From assembly GCA_963662245.2 (NCBI GenBank), contig CAXXVQ010000008.1, positions 124,001 through 188,000 on the forward strand: DNA of 64,000 nucleotides. Direction: 5' to 3'. Positions 43,742 through 52,813 of the stretch are shown here, in pieces. Made by a program: the position numbers and the translations under genes. The DNA comes from JAFGVL01 sp963662245 (GTDB taxonomy: Bacteria; Bacteroidota; Bacteroidia; Bacteroidales; Paludibacteraceae). The notes under the pieces are model-generated. The model did no database searches, was not told the DNA's origin, and saw only the letters and a program-made list of their open reading frames with translations. Within the stretch, counting starts at the first letter, position 1; every line of letters begins with the position of its first letter.

Positions 43742-45547
43742 TTATCGTTTTATTGCGTCAAATTTACAAGCCGTAGAGCATAAGCCACAGCCCACACAAA
43801 GGTCTTCGTTAATAACTATCTCAACTTTTCCGTCTTTGCCTTTTTTGCTCTCAATAGCTAAACAGCCAATATTGATACATTTACGGCATTGTGTGCAAAG
43901 ATCTTGATCTATATGATATGGGGCATCTTTAGGAAGCTTAAACTTAGTTACACAAGGTTTTTTTACAATAACAACCGAATTTGTATCAGCATTTACTGCA
44001 GTTAGTATCGCTTTTTCTAGTTCATCAAACTCGTATGCATCAACGGTTACAATATCTTTTACACCAATGGCTTCACATACTTTGGCAATGTCTAGTTTGT
44101 TTTCCGGTTTATAATTAAATCCAAACTCACTAGAAGCTATGTGCTGACCGCCTGTCATAGCCAAACAGCTATTATCAACGATAATCGTGGTTGACTTACT
44201 GTCGTTGAAAATCAAGTTCATCAAACCATTGATACCAGTTGCCCAGAAACCTCCATCACCAATCATGGCAACAAAGTTCTCTTTGTGATCTTTAGCCACA
44301 TTGTAACCATGAGCCAGTGCAATGCTCGAGCCCATGCATTTTTGTAGTTGGTATGATTCCATATGAGGGAAACAACCAATCAAACCACAAGTAACATCGG
44401 CAGCTCCTTTGATTTTATGTTTTCTTAAAATTTGTGAGATGAAAAGGTGAGAACAACCTGCACAACTAACAGGTAAACGGAAAGGAATACCTTCCATCTC
44501 CGTTCTTTTTGGTGCACCCGGAACAAGTTTTTCCTCAATAATATCCGGCGTAAAACGCATCATCTCAGGGAATTTAGGGAATAATGATTTTCCGATAACA
44601 GAAATTCCTAAATCCTTGATGTTTTTTTCCATAATATCATGACCATCTTCAATCACATAAAGTTGGTCAACATGAGCGGCCAGTTCTCGAATCATTTTCT
44701 CAGGAAGAGGTATCACAAGACCTACTTTCAAAATGGAAGCTTCGGGTAATACTTCTTTTACATAATAATAAGGTGTACCTGCTGTAATTACCCCAATCTT
44801 TTTGCCCTTTAACTCTAGTCTGTTGATTTCAAACTCGTTGCTATCCACAGCTAAGCGTCTCATCTGTGCTGGGAAGTCATGGAAGCATTTAGTTAATTTA
44901 GGATGCTCAGAACCTTTAGCATTCACCATCATGGTGGTCATGATTACCTTACTAAAGCTTACCGGATATTTTTCTCTAGATTTTACTTGATACTTGTAAT
45001 TTTCATCGTAGCTAACCGAACTGGTTGTTTTACAAATTACCGATGAAATTTTAAGAATAACCGGTGTGCTGTATTCTTCGCTTATTTCAAATGCCTTAAC
45101 CATAAGGTCTTTAGCTTCTTGACTGTCGCTAGGTTCCAATACCGGAATGTTGAACATTACGCCATAATGACGCACATCATTATAATCATCACCAGCAATA
45201 CGACCCACATCATCACCAACAACTAATACCAAACCACCATTTATTTGACTACCGGCAGCACCACCTAGTGCATCAGCTGCTACATGTAAACCTACGGTTT
45301 TCATAATAGCCATACTGCGGTAACCAGCAAATGAAGCTCCGATAGCTACTTCTAAGCCCACTTTTTCATTGGTCGACCATTCACAATAAATTTCCGGATA
45401 TCTGTGTTGTGTATATTCCATTACTTCGGTAGAAGGCGTACCCGGGAAACCCGAAGCAATTTTTACACCTGCTTCAAAGGCGCCTCTAGCAACAGCTTCG
45501 TTACCATTCATCATTGCTTTTGTGGTAATCATATTTTCTGTATTCAT
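43742..45547 (-). CDS. iorA: Indolepyruvate:ferredoxin oxidoreductase, alpha subunit
   Basis: 601 aa from MNTENMITTKAMMNGNEAVARGAFEAGVKIASGFPGTPSTEV; the upstream ATG at 45631 adds a basic non-conserved stretch. TPP-binding core with GDGGFWATGINGL ... IVDN, and two C-terminal [4Fe-4S] clusters in CTQCRKCINIGC and CVGCGLCSTAC. Oxygen-sensitive enzyme typical of anaerobes. Operon iorA-iorB. Confidence 0.93.
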   Translation of the reverse strand: MNTENMITTKAMMNGNEAVARGAFEAGVKIASGFPGTPSTEVMEYTQHRYPEIYCEWSTNEKVGLEVAIGASFAGYRSMAIMKTVGLHVAADALGGAAGSQINGGLVLVVGDDVGRIAGDDYNDVRHYGVMFNIPVLEPSDSQEAKDLMVKAFEISEEYSTPVILKISSVICKTTSSVSYDENYKYQVKSREKYPVSFSKVIMTTMMVNAKGSEHPKLTKCFHDFPAQMRRLAVDSNEFEINRLELKGKKIGVITAGTPYYYVKEVLPEASILKVGLVIPLPEKMIRELAAHVDQLYVIEDGHDIMEKNIKDLGISVIGKSLFPKFPEMMRFTPDIIEEKLVPGAPKRTEMEGIPFRLPVSCAGCSHLFISQILRKHKIKGAADVTCGLIGCFPHMESYQLQKCMGSSIALAHGYNVAKDHKENFVAMIGDGGFWATGINGLMNLIFNDSKSTTIIVDNSCLAMTGGQHIASSEFGFNYKPENKLDIAKVCEAIGVKDIVTVDAYEFDELEKAILTAVNADTNSVVIVKKPCVTKFKLPKDAPYHIDQDLCTQCRKCINIGCLAIESKKGKDGKVEIVINEDLCVGCGLCSTACKFDAIKR

Positions 45548-45768
45548 ATAAAAAATGGTTCCTCTAAATTTTAGTATTTTATTCGATTTTTTAAGAACCG
45601 CAAAAGTAGATATTTTTTTCTTCACCCTCAAATATGGATACGATGTTTCGATGTTTATGCTTGATAGTAGGGGATTTGCGTGCTGTTTAATTGGCTTTAA
45701 TGGCAGAATGACAAGAATACAAATAGTAAATGCGAAGTTTTTTCTAGATTATGCTAATCGGAAGGAAT

Positions 45769-45795
45769 AAAAAAGCAGCCTGTGTGGGGCTGCTT
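45769..45795 (-). terminator. Intrinsic terminator on the minus strand
   Basis: 8-bp stem AAGCAGCC / GGCTGCTT with a 7-nt loop, followed on the minus strand by T6. It lies between the AAA ATPase gene and iorA and probably stops the ATPase transcript. Part of the 370-bp non-coding stretch 45632-46001, which also holds the direct repeat at 45962. Confidence 0.7.
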
Positions 45796-45961
45796 GGTTT
45801 ATTTTGCATTTGGAAACTTGCATTTATCTTGAACTATTGCTTTTTAAGCAAAGTACAGACTCAAGTCTGCGCTAGCGGGGTAAAGATTCTTAAATTTTCT
45901 ATACATAATGTGCTCTATTTGTATAAAAATTGTCTCTTTCTATACACTTGGTGGCAACTCT

Positions 45962-45978
45962 ATAATATACGAATTTCG
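45962..45978. repeat. Left copy of a 17-bp direct repeat flanking the AAA ATPase gene
   Basis: ATAATATACGAATTTCG; the right copy at 48258-48274 is ATAATATACGAAACTCG (15/17). The left copy extends into a palindrome ATACGAATTTCGTAT. The two copies bracket only the ATPase gene. Confidence 0.55.
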
Positions 45979-46001
45979 TATATTTTACTTGCTGCCGCAT
46001 T

Positions 46002-48212
46002 CTATTTTATTTCCTCTGTTAGATTCATCATCATATTGTAGTGCCCTTCATGATTTGTTAGGACAAATATGTCCTTGAAAACATTTTTATATGTATCAAT
46101 AGTTCTGTCTTGTAGTTCTACATATAAATCATCATTAATACTATGAGACCCATCGTTAATCCATGATATTAGAGAACGACATATTTCTTGTTCTTCTTTA
46201 GTTTTAAATTTAAGAATTAAGTCATCGTCTCCATATTTGCCAAGTAATTTGAAATAATTTTCAATAATTCTTCGCATAATATTTTGGATGGTAACGGAAG
46301 ATTTAACTCCATCGCTTTTTAATTCTTGCCATAAAAGTTCATATGAAGATTGAATAGGATTGTCCATTGCAAAACATTGTAAGTTTGTAATATTTTCATT
46401 TTTTCTAAGAATCCAGAAGTTAGTCTTGTTACAAATCTTTGTCCTTCCATCAATGAAGGATACTTCTTTGTGAAAATATACATTGTGAGTTAATAGGATA
46501 AGTTGTTTTACATTGCCCGAGTCGGATTTTATGTTTTTTATTATGTCTTTGATTAATGTACTTACAACAAACAAAACATTACTGTCTAAACTTGAAATAG
46601 GGTCATCTATAACTAAGATTCGTTCATTATTCACTTCGTCTTCTGTAATTCCACCTTTAGTTAGTTGCAAGTAATAGAGAAATGTAATGAAAGTAATTTC
46701 ACCTTCACTTAATGTTGTTTCCGCAATAGTTCCATCTTCTCGTTGAATTTGATAATAGCCTTCTTCTTTTGTGGGGAGAATTTCAAAGTTCAAAAATCCA
46801 TATGATCTCAAAATTCTATTTATTTCATTAATGGTTGGCTGAATACTAGTTATATTTTTACTTAAGTTTTTTATTTCAATATCGAGTTTAGTATATAGCT
46901 CAAGTTTTTCTTTACGCTGTTTTTCTAAATTCTCTAGACCTTTCTCCAACCCATTTTTTTGATTTATGAATGTATCTATTTCTGTTTTGTACTCTTCTAT
47001 TAGATATTTCCAAATGGTCTTAATTAGGTTGTTTCTTTCTGTGGTGAAGTTTGTTATAATTTCATTGTGTTTTTTAATCTCAAAATTGGCTAAATTGATG
47101 AGTTCTGATATAAAATCGACTTGTTCTTTTATTGAAATTAGGTCAATACTTCGACTTGGTTCTTTAACTTTATTATTTAGATATTCATTGTTATTCGTAA
47201 TTTGACTTGTCAATGTTTTTAAATATGCAGAAAATCTATCAATATCAAGTTTTGTTTTATTAAATGCCTTTTGAGCAGTTTCAACTTCATTTAATTCATT
47301 TATGATGTTCTGAGTTAATGTGTTATATTCTTGTTTTAATTCTTTAAGTTGTTTAATGTCACTTAAATATGATTCATCAAAATAGCCTTCTATTTGCTTC
47401 CTAAAATCTTCTGTTATTGTTTTTTGTTGACAAAAAGGACAAGTTGCGTCTTCAATATATTCTCTACCTTGATTAACCCAATCATTGATATTAAGGCGCT
47501 GTATTAATTTGGCAATATCAACATCAGCCTTACCTACAATTATTTTTCTCCAAATTGCATTCTTTTCAATTTCAATTGTTTTTTCAAATGAAAACTGGCT
47601 TATAGGTTCAATTCGTTGTGGTATTTCACCAAATATTGTTTTAGCTTTTTGTTTAAGGTTTTCTAGTGTTTCTAATGAAGAATTGTTATTTACTGCCTCT
47701 TGTAAAAGTCTACTTTTGAAAGATTCTTTTTGGAGTGAACCTTGAAATGCTTCTTTAAAAGCGGGTTCGTATTTCTTATAGAGCTTTGTCCAAGTTAATT
47801 CTTTAAAGTTATTTTCTAATTCCTCTTTTGCTTTTTTTTGTTTGTCTATTGTTTCTCGTTTTTGTTGTCTGTCAGCCTTAATAACATTTAGTTCTTCATT
47901 TTTTTTATCTATCTCTTTTATCTGTTCAGAAGTTGCCTCTCCAAGTGTAAAAACTCCATTTAGTTTTCCTTTACCAAAATTCCTTTCTCTAAATTCTTTG
48001 TTGTAGACTAATATATTTAGAGGTATATCATTTTGCCAAGTCAATGCGCAGTTATTAAACTTTGGGTCTGTGCTGTCATGAATAAAATTTGAGATAGTTG
48101 TTTTACCACAACCATTTGTACCATAAATGAAGTTGACTTTTTTTAAGTCTTCAAATCTTACTCCTCGATTGTCGTATGTTGCTACACTTTTTATGTCAAT
48201 TTGTTTAATCAT
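46002..48212 (-). CDS. AAA_13 ATPase, RloC/PrrC-like putative anticodon nuclease
   Basis: 736 aa. ABC-type ATPase of the PF13166 group: Walker A GTNGCGKT at residues 31-38, long coiled-coil insertion with a CPFC zinc-hook-like motif at 258-261, signature TLSEGEITF near 500, Walker B LVIDDPISSLDS near 535 and LTHN switch. The C-terminal 100 residues (VTIQNIMRRIIENYF ... LISWINDGSHS) resemble the HEPN-type anticodon nuclease region of PrrC and RloC. Such proteins cut tRNA anticodon loops on phage infection or DNA damage. No restriction system is adjacent, as is common for RloC. Nuclease activity is inferred. Confidence 0.75.
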   Translation of the reverse strand: MIKQIDIKSVATYDNRGVRFEDLKKVNFIYGTNGCGKTTISNFIHDSTDPKFNNCALTWQNDIPLNILVYNKEFRERNFGKGKLNGVFTLGEATSEQIKEIDKKNEELNVIKADRQQKRETIDKQKKAKEELENNFKELTWTKLYKKYEPAFKEAFQGSLQKESFKSRLLQEAVNNNSSLETLENLKQKAKTIFGEIPQRIEPISQFSFEKTIEIEKNAIWRKIIVGKADVDIAKLIQRLNINDWVNQGREYIEDATCPFCQQKTITEDFRKQIEGYFDESYLSDIKQLKELKQEYNTLTQNIINELNEVETAQKAFNKTKLDIDRFSAYLKTLTSQITNNNEYLNNKVKEPSRSIDLISIKEQVDFISELINLANFEIKKHNEIITNFTTERNNLIKTIWKYLIEEYKTEIDTFINQKNGLEKGLENLEKQRKEKLELYTKLDIEIKNLSKNITSIQPTINEINRILRSYGFLNFEILPTKEEGYYQIQREDGTIAETTLSEGEITFITFLYYLQLTKGGITEDEVNNERILVIDDPISSLDSNVLFVVSTLIKDIIKNIKSDSGNVKQLILLTHNVYFHKEVSFIDGRTKICNKTNFWILRKNENITNLQCFAMDNPIQSSYELLWQELKSDGVKSSVTIQNIMRRIIENYFKLLGKYGDDDLILKFKTKEEQEICRSLISWINDGSHSINDDLYVELQDRTIDTYKNVFKDIFVLTNHEGHYNMMMNLTEEIK

Positions 48213-48257
48213 TGTATGATATTTTACCAGTTGTTTTTTTAGGCTTAAGGCTGATCC

Positions 48258-48274
48258 ATAATATACGAAACTCG
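48258..48274. repeat. Right copy of the 17-bp direct repeat flanking the AAA ATPase gene
   Basis: ATAATATACGAAACTCG, 45 bp upstream of the ATPase start codon. See the left copy at 45962. Confidence 0.55.
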
Positions 48275-48413
48275 TTCAAAAGTAAGCATTATAAAACAAA
48301 TTAGATTGTTTGTAGTGGGGTTTTTATGTTAAATCTTTGTAAGCTTTATTCTCAACAAATGCTTATTGATAATAAGCAAAATAGATAAAGGAATATTTTA
48401 AGAATTATAATTG

Positions 48414-48421
48414 TATTTTTG
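48414..48421 (+). promoter_or_regulatory. Predicted promoter -7 box and upstream inverted repeat of the zeta-toxin operon
   Basis: TATTTTTG, 24 bp before the small upstream gene. A 19-bp inverted repeat TGCTTATTGATAATAAGCA lies at 48360-48378 and could be an operator. Confidence 0.45.
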
Positions 48422-48445
48422 TAATTCAAAACTAAAGACAATGCA

Positions 48446-48664
48446 ATGGCTATAACTCCATCAAAAACAAACAGAAAGCCACTTTTGAATAAAACATCAA
48501 AGGGAATTCAAATTGTGGGTTGTGGGAGCTTTTTTAAATCTCAAAAGGAAAAATATGCAGCTTTTGAGAAACCTTATAAAAAGCTTTACGAAGACCAGGT
48601 TATAGCTGTCTGCAAAGAACTTCCTGCCGAATACGCGCAATTACTTTCCATTTCGAAAAAATAA
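48446..48664 (+). CDS. Small basic protein upstream of the zeta-toxin gene, candidate antitoxin
   Basis: 72 aa, Lys-rich (MAITPSKTNRKPLLNKTSKGI ... QVIAVCKELPAEYAQLLSISKK). Its TAA overlaps the ATG of the zeta-type gene by one base (TAATG), the arrangement of a translationally coupled toxin-antitoxin pair with the antitoxin first. It is not recognisably an epsilon antitoxin, so the antitoxin role rests on position only. Confidence 0.6.
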   Translation: MAITPSKTNRKPLLNKTSKGIQIVGCGSFFKSQKEKYAAFEKPYKKLYEDQVIAVCKELPAEYAQLLSISKK

Positions 48665-49611
48665 TGCCTACCGTAACTGTTTTAGCAGGACCTAATGGAG
48701 CCGGGAAATCATGGTTTAGTGATTTCCTTGTAGAAGCGGGTTTTATCTCTACAGTGCCAATAAACATCGATGCCTTAAAGGAACAAATAGATTCCACCTT
48801 GCTGCCACACGACCAATGTCATTAAGTTAAGGCTACTTTCAGTTATCATTCTTAAATTAAAACTCGAAGAGTTTCATATTATTAACCGCGGGCTTATGCC
48901 CGTGGTATGGGATATGTAGAAATAATTCCACTCGGAGAGTGGTACACCATTACTGTTGTGCCGTCCTCCGGACGGTGTTTGCTAGGCATGTATTCCCACG
49001 GGTTGCACCCGCGGTTAGTATTGTAAAGCTCTTCGAGCTGTCAATGTCTGCCAACACACTTACAGTAAGCAAATAAATGGGTGTGCCCATCCCAAAAATA
49101 CTTAACTTAATGGCATTGGCCACACGACCCAATGAGGTACGAAAAAGCAATTAGAAAAGAAACTGATAAAATCTTTATAGAACTATTGCAAACGGCAATA
49201 ACAAACAACGAAGATTTTGCCTTTGAGTCAAATTTAAGAGAAGATCAACTGTCATGCTTAAGGTATTTTGAAGAGGCTAATTATGAGATAGATCTTGTCT
49301 ATTTATGGTTGGACAGTATTTCTCTTTCAAAAGAAAGGGTTGAATCAAGAGTTATTCAAGGCGGACATCTTGTTGGCAATAGGAGTATTCAAGCTAATTT
49401 TAATGAAGGACTTCATAACTTGGATTTATCCGTATCAGATAATCATTGGCATCATTTATATTTAATTGATAATAGTACAGATGTATACGAGGTAGAAGAC
49501 TCAATGAACTTATTGCTTGAGATGGAGAATGGAGAAATACTGAATTTGTCCGAAGATTTCTTTTCAGAAGAAAGAGAGAAGTATCTCCCTTTAACATGTA
49601 AATTAATTTGA
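48664..49611 (+). pseudogene. Zeta-toxin family kinase gene, interrupted by a 307-bp element
   Basis: The left part encodes MPTVTVLAGPNGAGKSWFSD (Walker A GPNGAGKS) through STLLPHD and then hits a stop inside the inserted element. The right part (frame from 49132) encodes MRYEKAIRKETDKIF ... FAFESNL ... LVYLWLDSISLSKERVESRVIQGGHLV ... FNEGLHNL, the rest of a zeta/UDP-GlcNAc-kinase-like fold. Deleting 48813-49119 plus one copy of the target repeat joins the frames exactly to give a 212-residue protein. Zeta toxins phosphorylate UDP-activated sugars in peptidoglycan synthesis; this copy should be inactive unless translation restarts at 49132. Confidence 0.88.
48813..49119. mobile_element. 307-bp MITE-like palindromic element inside the zeta-toxin gene
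   Basis: Terminal inverted repeats CCAATGTCATTAAGTTAAG (48813-48831) and CTTAACTTAATGGCATTGG (49101-49119), 18/19 matching, flanked by 8-bp direct repeats CCACACGA (48805-48812 and 49120-49127). Interior is non-coding with short hairpins (CTCGAAGAG, CGGGCTTATGCCCG, GTCCTCCGGAC). The interrupted reading frame proves it is an insertion and defines its borders. No transposase with matching ends is in the window. Confidence 0.9.
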
Positions 49612-49660
49612 ACGAAAAACTTGTAATTCACCAATTCTTCTTTGTTCTAAAAATCCTTCC

Positions 49661-49668
49661 TATCTTTG
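49661..49668 (+). promoter_or_regulatory. Predicted promoter -7 box of the btuFCD riboswitch transcript
   Basis: TATCTTTG with TTG at 49642-49644 (16-bp spacer), about 50 bp before the riboswitch. Confidence 0.55.
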
Positions 49669-49715
49669 CCCTCAGTTTTGGTGGCTTTCCTGTATTTCAG
49701 TGTATTCTTATTTCC

Positions 49716-49930
49716 CTTTTAGGGGGTAGGGGTAAATGTTGGGATGCCATAATAAGGGAATCCGGTGCGAGTCCGGAGCAGAACCCGCTGCTGTAAGCCT
49801 TTTTGCAAAACTTCTTGAAACCACAGCCACTGTCTCGTTTATCGGGGTGGGAAGGCATCAAGAAGTAAGGCGAGCCAGAAGACCTGCCAAGGCTAAACAT
49901 TGTTCAACCTGATCTTCGGGAAAAAAGATC
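49716..49930 (+). promoter_or_regulatory. Cobalamin riboswitch 1 (btuFCD leader)
   Basis: Contains the B12 box AGCCAGAAGACCTGCC at 49873-49888, AACCCGCTGCTGTAAGCC at 49782-49799, CAGCCACTG at 49825-49833 and GGGAAGGCATC at 49849-49859, the conserved core of AdoCbl riboswitches. It is followed by a hairpin GATCTT-CGGGAAAA-AAGATC (49911-49930) 50 bp before the btuF-like start, a candidate expression platform. Expected to repress uptake genes when cobalamin is plentiful. Ends are approximate. Confidence 0.92.
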
Positions 49931-49982
49931 GTGAGGACTTGGTTCCTTTCATTTGATTTTCTGGAGGCGTAATGCCTTAAAA

Positions 49983-50798
49983 ATGAAATTGTTTCAAAGA
50001 AAATTTATTTTGCTATTGGCTTGTTTTGTCGCTGTGACGGTGCAAGCAATGCCTAAACGCATTATTTCCTTAGTGCCTTCGGCTACTAAGAGTATTAACC
50101 TGCTAGGTGGTGGTAATCTGATTGTGGGATGCACCAGCTTTTGTGAGCGACCAAAAACGGGCAAGGCTCAGGTGGTGGCATCGGCGGTGCAAGTAAATTT
50201 GGAAAAAGCCATGTTGCTTAAACCTGATTTGGTAATTGTGTCCACGCTCACAAATCCTGAAACCATAAAAACATTCCAGAAGCTAGGGGTGGAGGTGATG
50301 AATTTTCCTTACCCAAAATCCTATAAGGAGGTTTGCGATAACTTTGTAAAGCTTGGTGCTAAGATTGAAAAAGAGCAAAAGGCAAAGGAAATTGTGGTTT
50401 TGTCACAAAAGAGATTGGCTGCAGTAAAGGCTCGTATTCCAAAGCAAAAAACAAAGCCAACGGTATTTATGCAAATAGGAGCTAATCCATTATTTACAGC
50501 TGTGCCTAATACCTTTATGGATGACTTTATCGTGTATGCAGGCTGCGCTAATATTGCTTCGGATTTGAAACTGGGTAGCATCACACGCGAAACGGTTTTG
50601 GCTCGTAATCCTGATGTGATTTTTGTTATTCTAATGGGTACGGTAAGTAAGGAAGAAAAAACTCGTTGGATGCAGTATAAGAATCTGAAGAGTGTGAAGA
50701 ACAACAAGATATTTATTGTAGATGATGATAAAACCTGTGCGCCTACGCCTTTGCTTTTTGTAGATGCACTGGAGGAAATGGTGGAGATGATATATTAG
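49983..50798 (+). CDS. btuF: Cobalamin ABC transporter substrate-binding protein (BtuF-like)
   Basis: 271 aa from MKLFQRKFILLLACFVAVTVQA, a good signal peptide; an ATG at 49953 lies 22 bp after the riboswitch hairpin and adds ten non-leader residues. Mature protein is a helical-backbone (class III) binding protein: KRIISLVPSATKSINLLGGGNLIVGCTSFCERP, then LKPDLVIV, and a C-terminal lobe. Captures corrinoid in the periplasm and hands it to BtuCD. First gene of the riboswitch-1 operon. Confidence 0.88.
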   Translation: MKLFQRKFILLLACFVAVTVQAMPKRIISLVPSATKSINLLGGGNLIVGCTSFCERPKTGKAQVVASAVQVNLEKAMLLKPDLVIVSTLTNPETIKTFQKLGVEVMNFPYPKSYKEVCDNFVKLGAKIEKEQKAKEIVVLSQKRLAAVKARIPKQKTKPTVFMQIGANPLFTAVPNTFMDDFIVYAGCANIASDLKLGSITRETVLARNPDVIFVILMGTVSKEEKTRWMQYKNLKSVKNNKIFIVDDDKTCAPTPLLFVDALEEMVEMIY

Positions 50799-50810
50799 AG
50801 AAGACAAAAC

Positions 50811-50895
50811 TACCCCCAACCCTCTAAAGGGGGCTTTTGGAGAATGCACTAAGGTTAGATTTCTCATCATAGCCCCCTTTAGGGGGTTGGGGGTG
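50811..50895. repeat. GC-rich inverted-repeat element between btuF and btuC
   Basis: Left arm TACCCCCAACCCTCTAAAGG at 50811 and right arm CCTTTAGGGGGTTGGGGGTG ending at 50895; 25-bp arms with two mismatches. The 85-bp element occupies most of the gap within the btu operon. Confidence 0.8.
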
Positions 50896-50920
50896 GAATC
50901 GAAGAGGGTGATTTTTGATT

Positions 50921-51952
50921 ATGAATAAAAACTCAAAACATACAATTAAATGGCTCTCAGTAGTAAGTGGATTACTGCTGCTGTTATTGCTGTCGTCTGT
51001 TTTCTCACTTTCGGTGGGAGAAATGCAGGTGAGCTTAGCAGATGCTTTCCGCATGCTGTTTGGCGGAGGCAATACGGATTCCATTCAGTACATGCTGATT
51101 TCGCAAGTGCGCTTCCCGCGTATTTTGTTGGGAATCGCTGTTGGTGGCGGTTTGAGCTTGGCGGGTGTGATTCTGCAAGGGATTTACCGTAACCCTTTGG
51201 TGGAACCATTTACGCTGGGTATTTCCGGAGGAGCATCGCTAGGCGTTGCCTTGGTGATTGTGTTTGGTTTGCAACTTGCCATCGGGAGCGTAGTGCTCCC
51301 GGTTGCCGGATTTATTGGAGCCTTTGTTATTATCTTTTTAGTATATACGCTCGGTTCACAACGCGGCAAAGTGAATATTCAGCACATGTTGTTGATTGGG
51401 GTGATGGTGAGTTTTATTGCTTCCTCGGCCATGATGTTTTTAATGGCGATTAGCTCAGCGGAGGACTTACACGGTATCGTGTTCTGGACAATGGGCTCGC
51501 TTGATGAACCAAATATTTACCTCGTTTGGGGAAGTTTTATTACTTCCATTATTATTCTGTTTTTATCCTTCCTTTTTGTGAAACCGCTTAATGCCTTACG
51601 CTTGGGTGAGGAAAAAGCTTTGCACTTAGGTATCAATACACAATTGGCTATCAAACTGCTTTTCATATTAGCATCCATCCTTGCCGGATTATCAGTCGCC
51701 GTAGCTGGAGTCATTGGTTTTGTGGGCTTGATTATTCCGCATTTGGCTCGCCTATTTTTTGGTAATGATTACCGAATCTTGCTGGTGAGTTCATTCTTGT
51801 TGGGCAGTAGCTTTTTGGTGCTTTCGGATGTGGTGGCAAGAACCATTATTTCTCCTAATGAATTGCCTATTGGAGTAATCACGGGAATTATTGGAGGTAT
51901 AGTTTTCATCTTTATGATGAGCAAAAAAATCAGGAAAGGAGGTTCGCTATGA
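50921..51952 (+). CDS. btuC: Cobalamin ABC transporter permease (FecCD/BtuC family)
   Basis: 343 aa from the ATG at 50921. About ten membrane helices with the FecCD signature RFPRILLGIAVGGGLSLAGVILQGIYRNPLVEPFTLGISGGASLG and GLIIPHLARLFFGNDYRILL. Inner-membrane channel of the BtuCDF transporter. Its stop overlaps the start of the ATPase gene by 4 nt. Confidence 0.9.
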   Translation: MNKNSKHTIKWLSVVSGLLLLLLLSSVFSLSVGEMQVSLADAFRMLFGGGNTDSIQYMLISQVRFPRILLGIAVGGGLSLAGVILQGIYRNPLVEPFTLGISGGASLGVALVIVFGLQLAIGSVVLPVAGFIGAFVIIFLVYTLGSQRGKVNIQHMLLIGVMVSFIASSAMMFLMAISSAEDLHGIVFWTMGSLDEPNIYLVWGSFITSIIILFLSFLFVKPLNALRLGEEKALHLGINTQLAIKLLFILASILAGLSVAVAGVIGFVGLIIPHLARLFFGNDYRILLVSSFLLGSSFLVLSDVVARTIISPNELPIGVITGIIGGIVFIFMMSKKIRKGGSL

Positions 51953-52764
51953 TGCCCAACTTTTTTGAGATAAAAGATTTCTCATGCGGATATGCATCAT
52001 TCCGTTTGTCGGGTGTAAATTTCCAAGTTGCCAAAGGGAGCTTTACGGGAATTATTGGTCCAAACGGCTCCGGGAAAACGACTTTGTTTAAAGGCATTAC
52101 TTCGGTGCTTCCAACGCTAAAAGGTCAGGTACTTTTGAATGAAAAAGACTTGAAAAAGATGTCGCTGAAATTGCGTGCTCAGAATATTGCCATTGTGACA
52201 CAAACGGTAGATGCGGAGAGTATTTCGGTAGAAGAATATGTGTTGATGGGGCGTTTGCCATATTATTCACGATTCCAGTTTTTTGATACTGCCAAAGATG
52301 TGGAATTGGCACATAAATACATGGAGCTAACCGATGTGTTGCAGTACAAAGATAAACTAATGACGGAGCTCAGTGGCGGTGAGCAACAACGAGCGGCAAT
52401 TGCCCGAGCCTTGACTCAAGAGCCAGAATTGTTGCTGCTAGATGAGCCTACTTCGCATTTGGATATTACGCATCAGGTGCGCATCCTGAATTTAATTCAG
52501 CGCCTAAATGAGGAAATGGGATTAACGGTGATGATGGTTGTTCATGATTTAAATCTGGCTTCTGAATATTGTGATCAGTTGTTACTTTTCAAAAAAGGAG
52601 AGCTGTTTATGGAAGGAACACCACAAGAAGTCCTTGATTTTAAAATAATTGAGGAGGTGTATCAAACACCTGTCATTGTAAATGCTAATCCATATTCTGG
52701 AAAGCCTGTGGTAATGCTTGTTAGCGAGAAAATGATAAAATCGATAAATAAAAAAACAAGTTAA
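51949..52764 (+). CDS. btuD: Cobalamin ABC transporter ATPase (BtuD-like)
   Basis: 271 aa. Walker A GPNGSGKTT, Q-loop in VTQTVDAES, signature LSGGEQQRAAIARAL, Walker B LLLLDEPTSHLD and H-loop VVHDLN. Energises BtuC. A second ATG immediately follows the first and either could be used. Last gene before the second riboswitch. Confidence 0.9.
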   Translation: MMPNFFEIKDFSCGYASFRLSGVNFQVAKGSFTGIIGPNGSGKTTLFKGITSVLPTLKGQVLLNEKDLKKMSLKLRAQNIAIVTQTVDAESISVEEYVLMGRLPYYSRFQFFDTAKDVELAHKYMELTDVLQYKDKLMTELSGGEQQRAAIARALTQEPELLLLDEPTSHLDITHQVRILNLIQRLNEEMGLTVMMVVHDLNLASEYCDQLLLFKKGELFMEGTPQEVLDFKIIEEVYQTPVIVNANPYSGKPVVMLVSEKMIKSINKKTS

Positions 52765-52802
52765 AAATTCAAAGCCTCTTGTATTGAATTAGAATTAATC
52801 TA

Positions 52803-52810
52803 TACATTTG
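52803..52810 (+). promoter_or_regulatory. Predicted promoter -7 box of the btuB riboswitch transcript
   Basis: TACATTTG with TTG at 52779-52781 (21-bp spacer), a few bases before the second riboswitch. Confidence 0.6.
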
Positions 52811-52813
52811 CAA

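Noticed and set aside
48805..49127. Structured non-coding RNA as an explanation for the hairpins inside the zeta locus
   Set aside because: Exact terminal repeats, target duplication and frame restoration on removal make an insertion element the simpler reading.
49608..49796. Short plus-strand frame of 62 codons starting MNEKLVIHQFFF
   Set aside because: It runs through the promoter box and the first half of cobalamin riboswitch 1, with no recognisable protein pattern.
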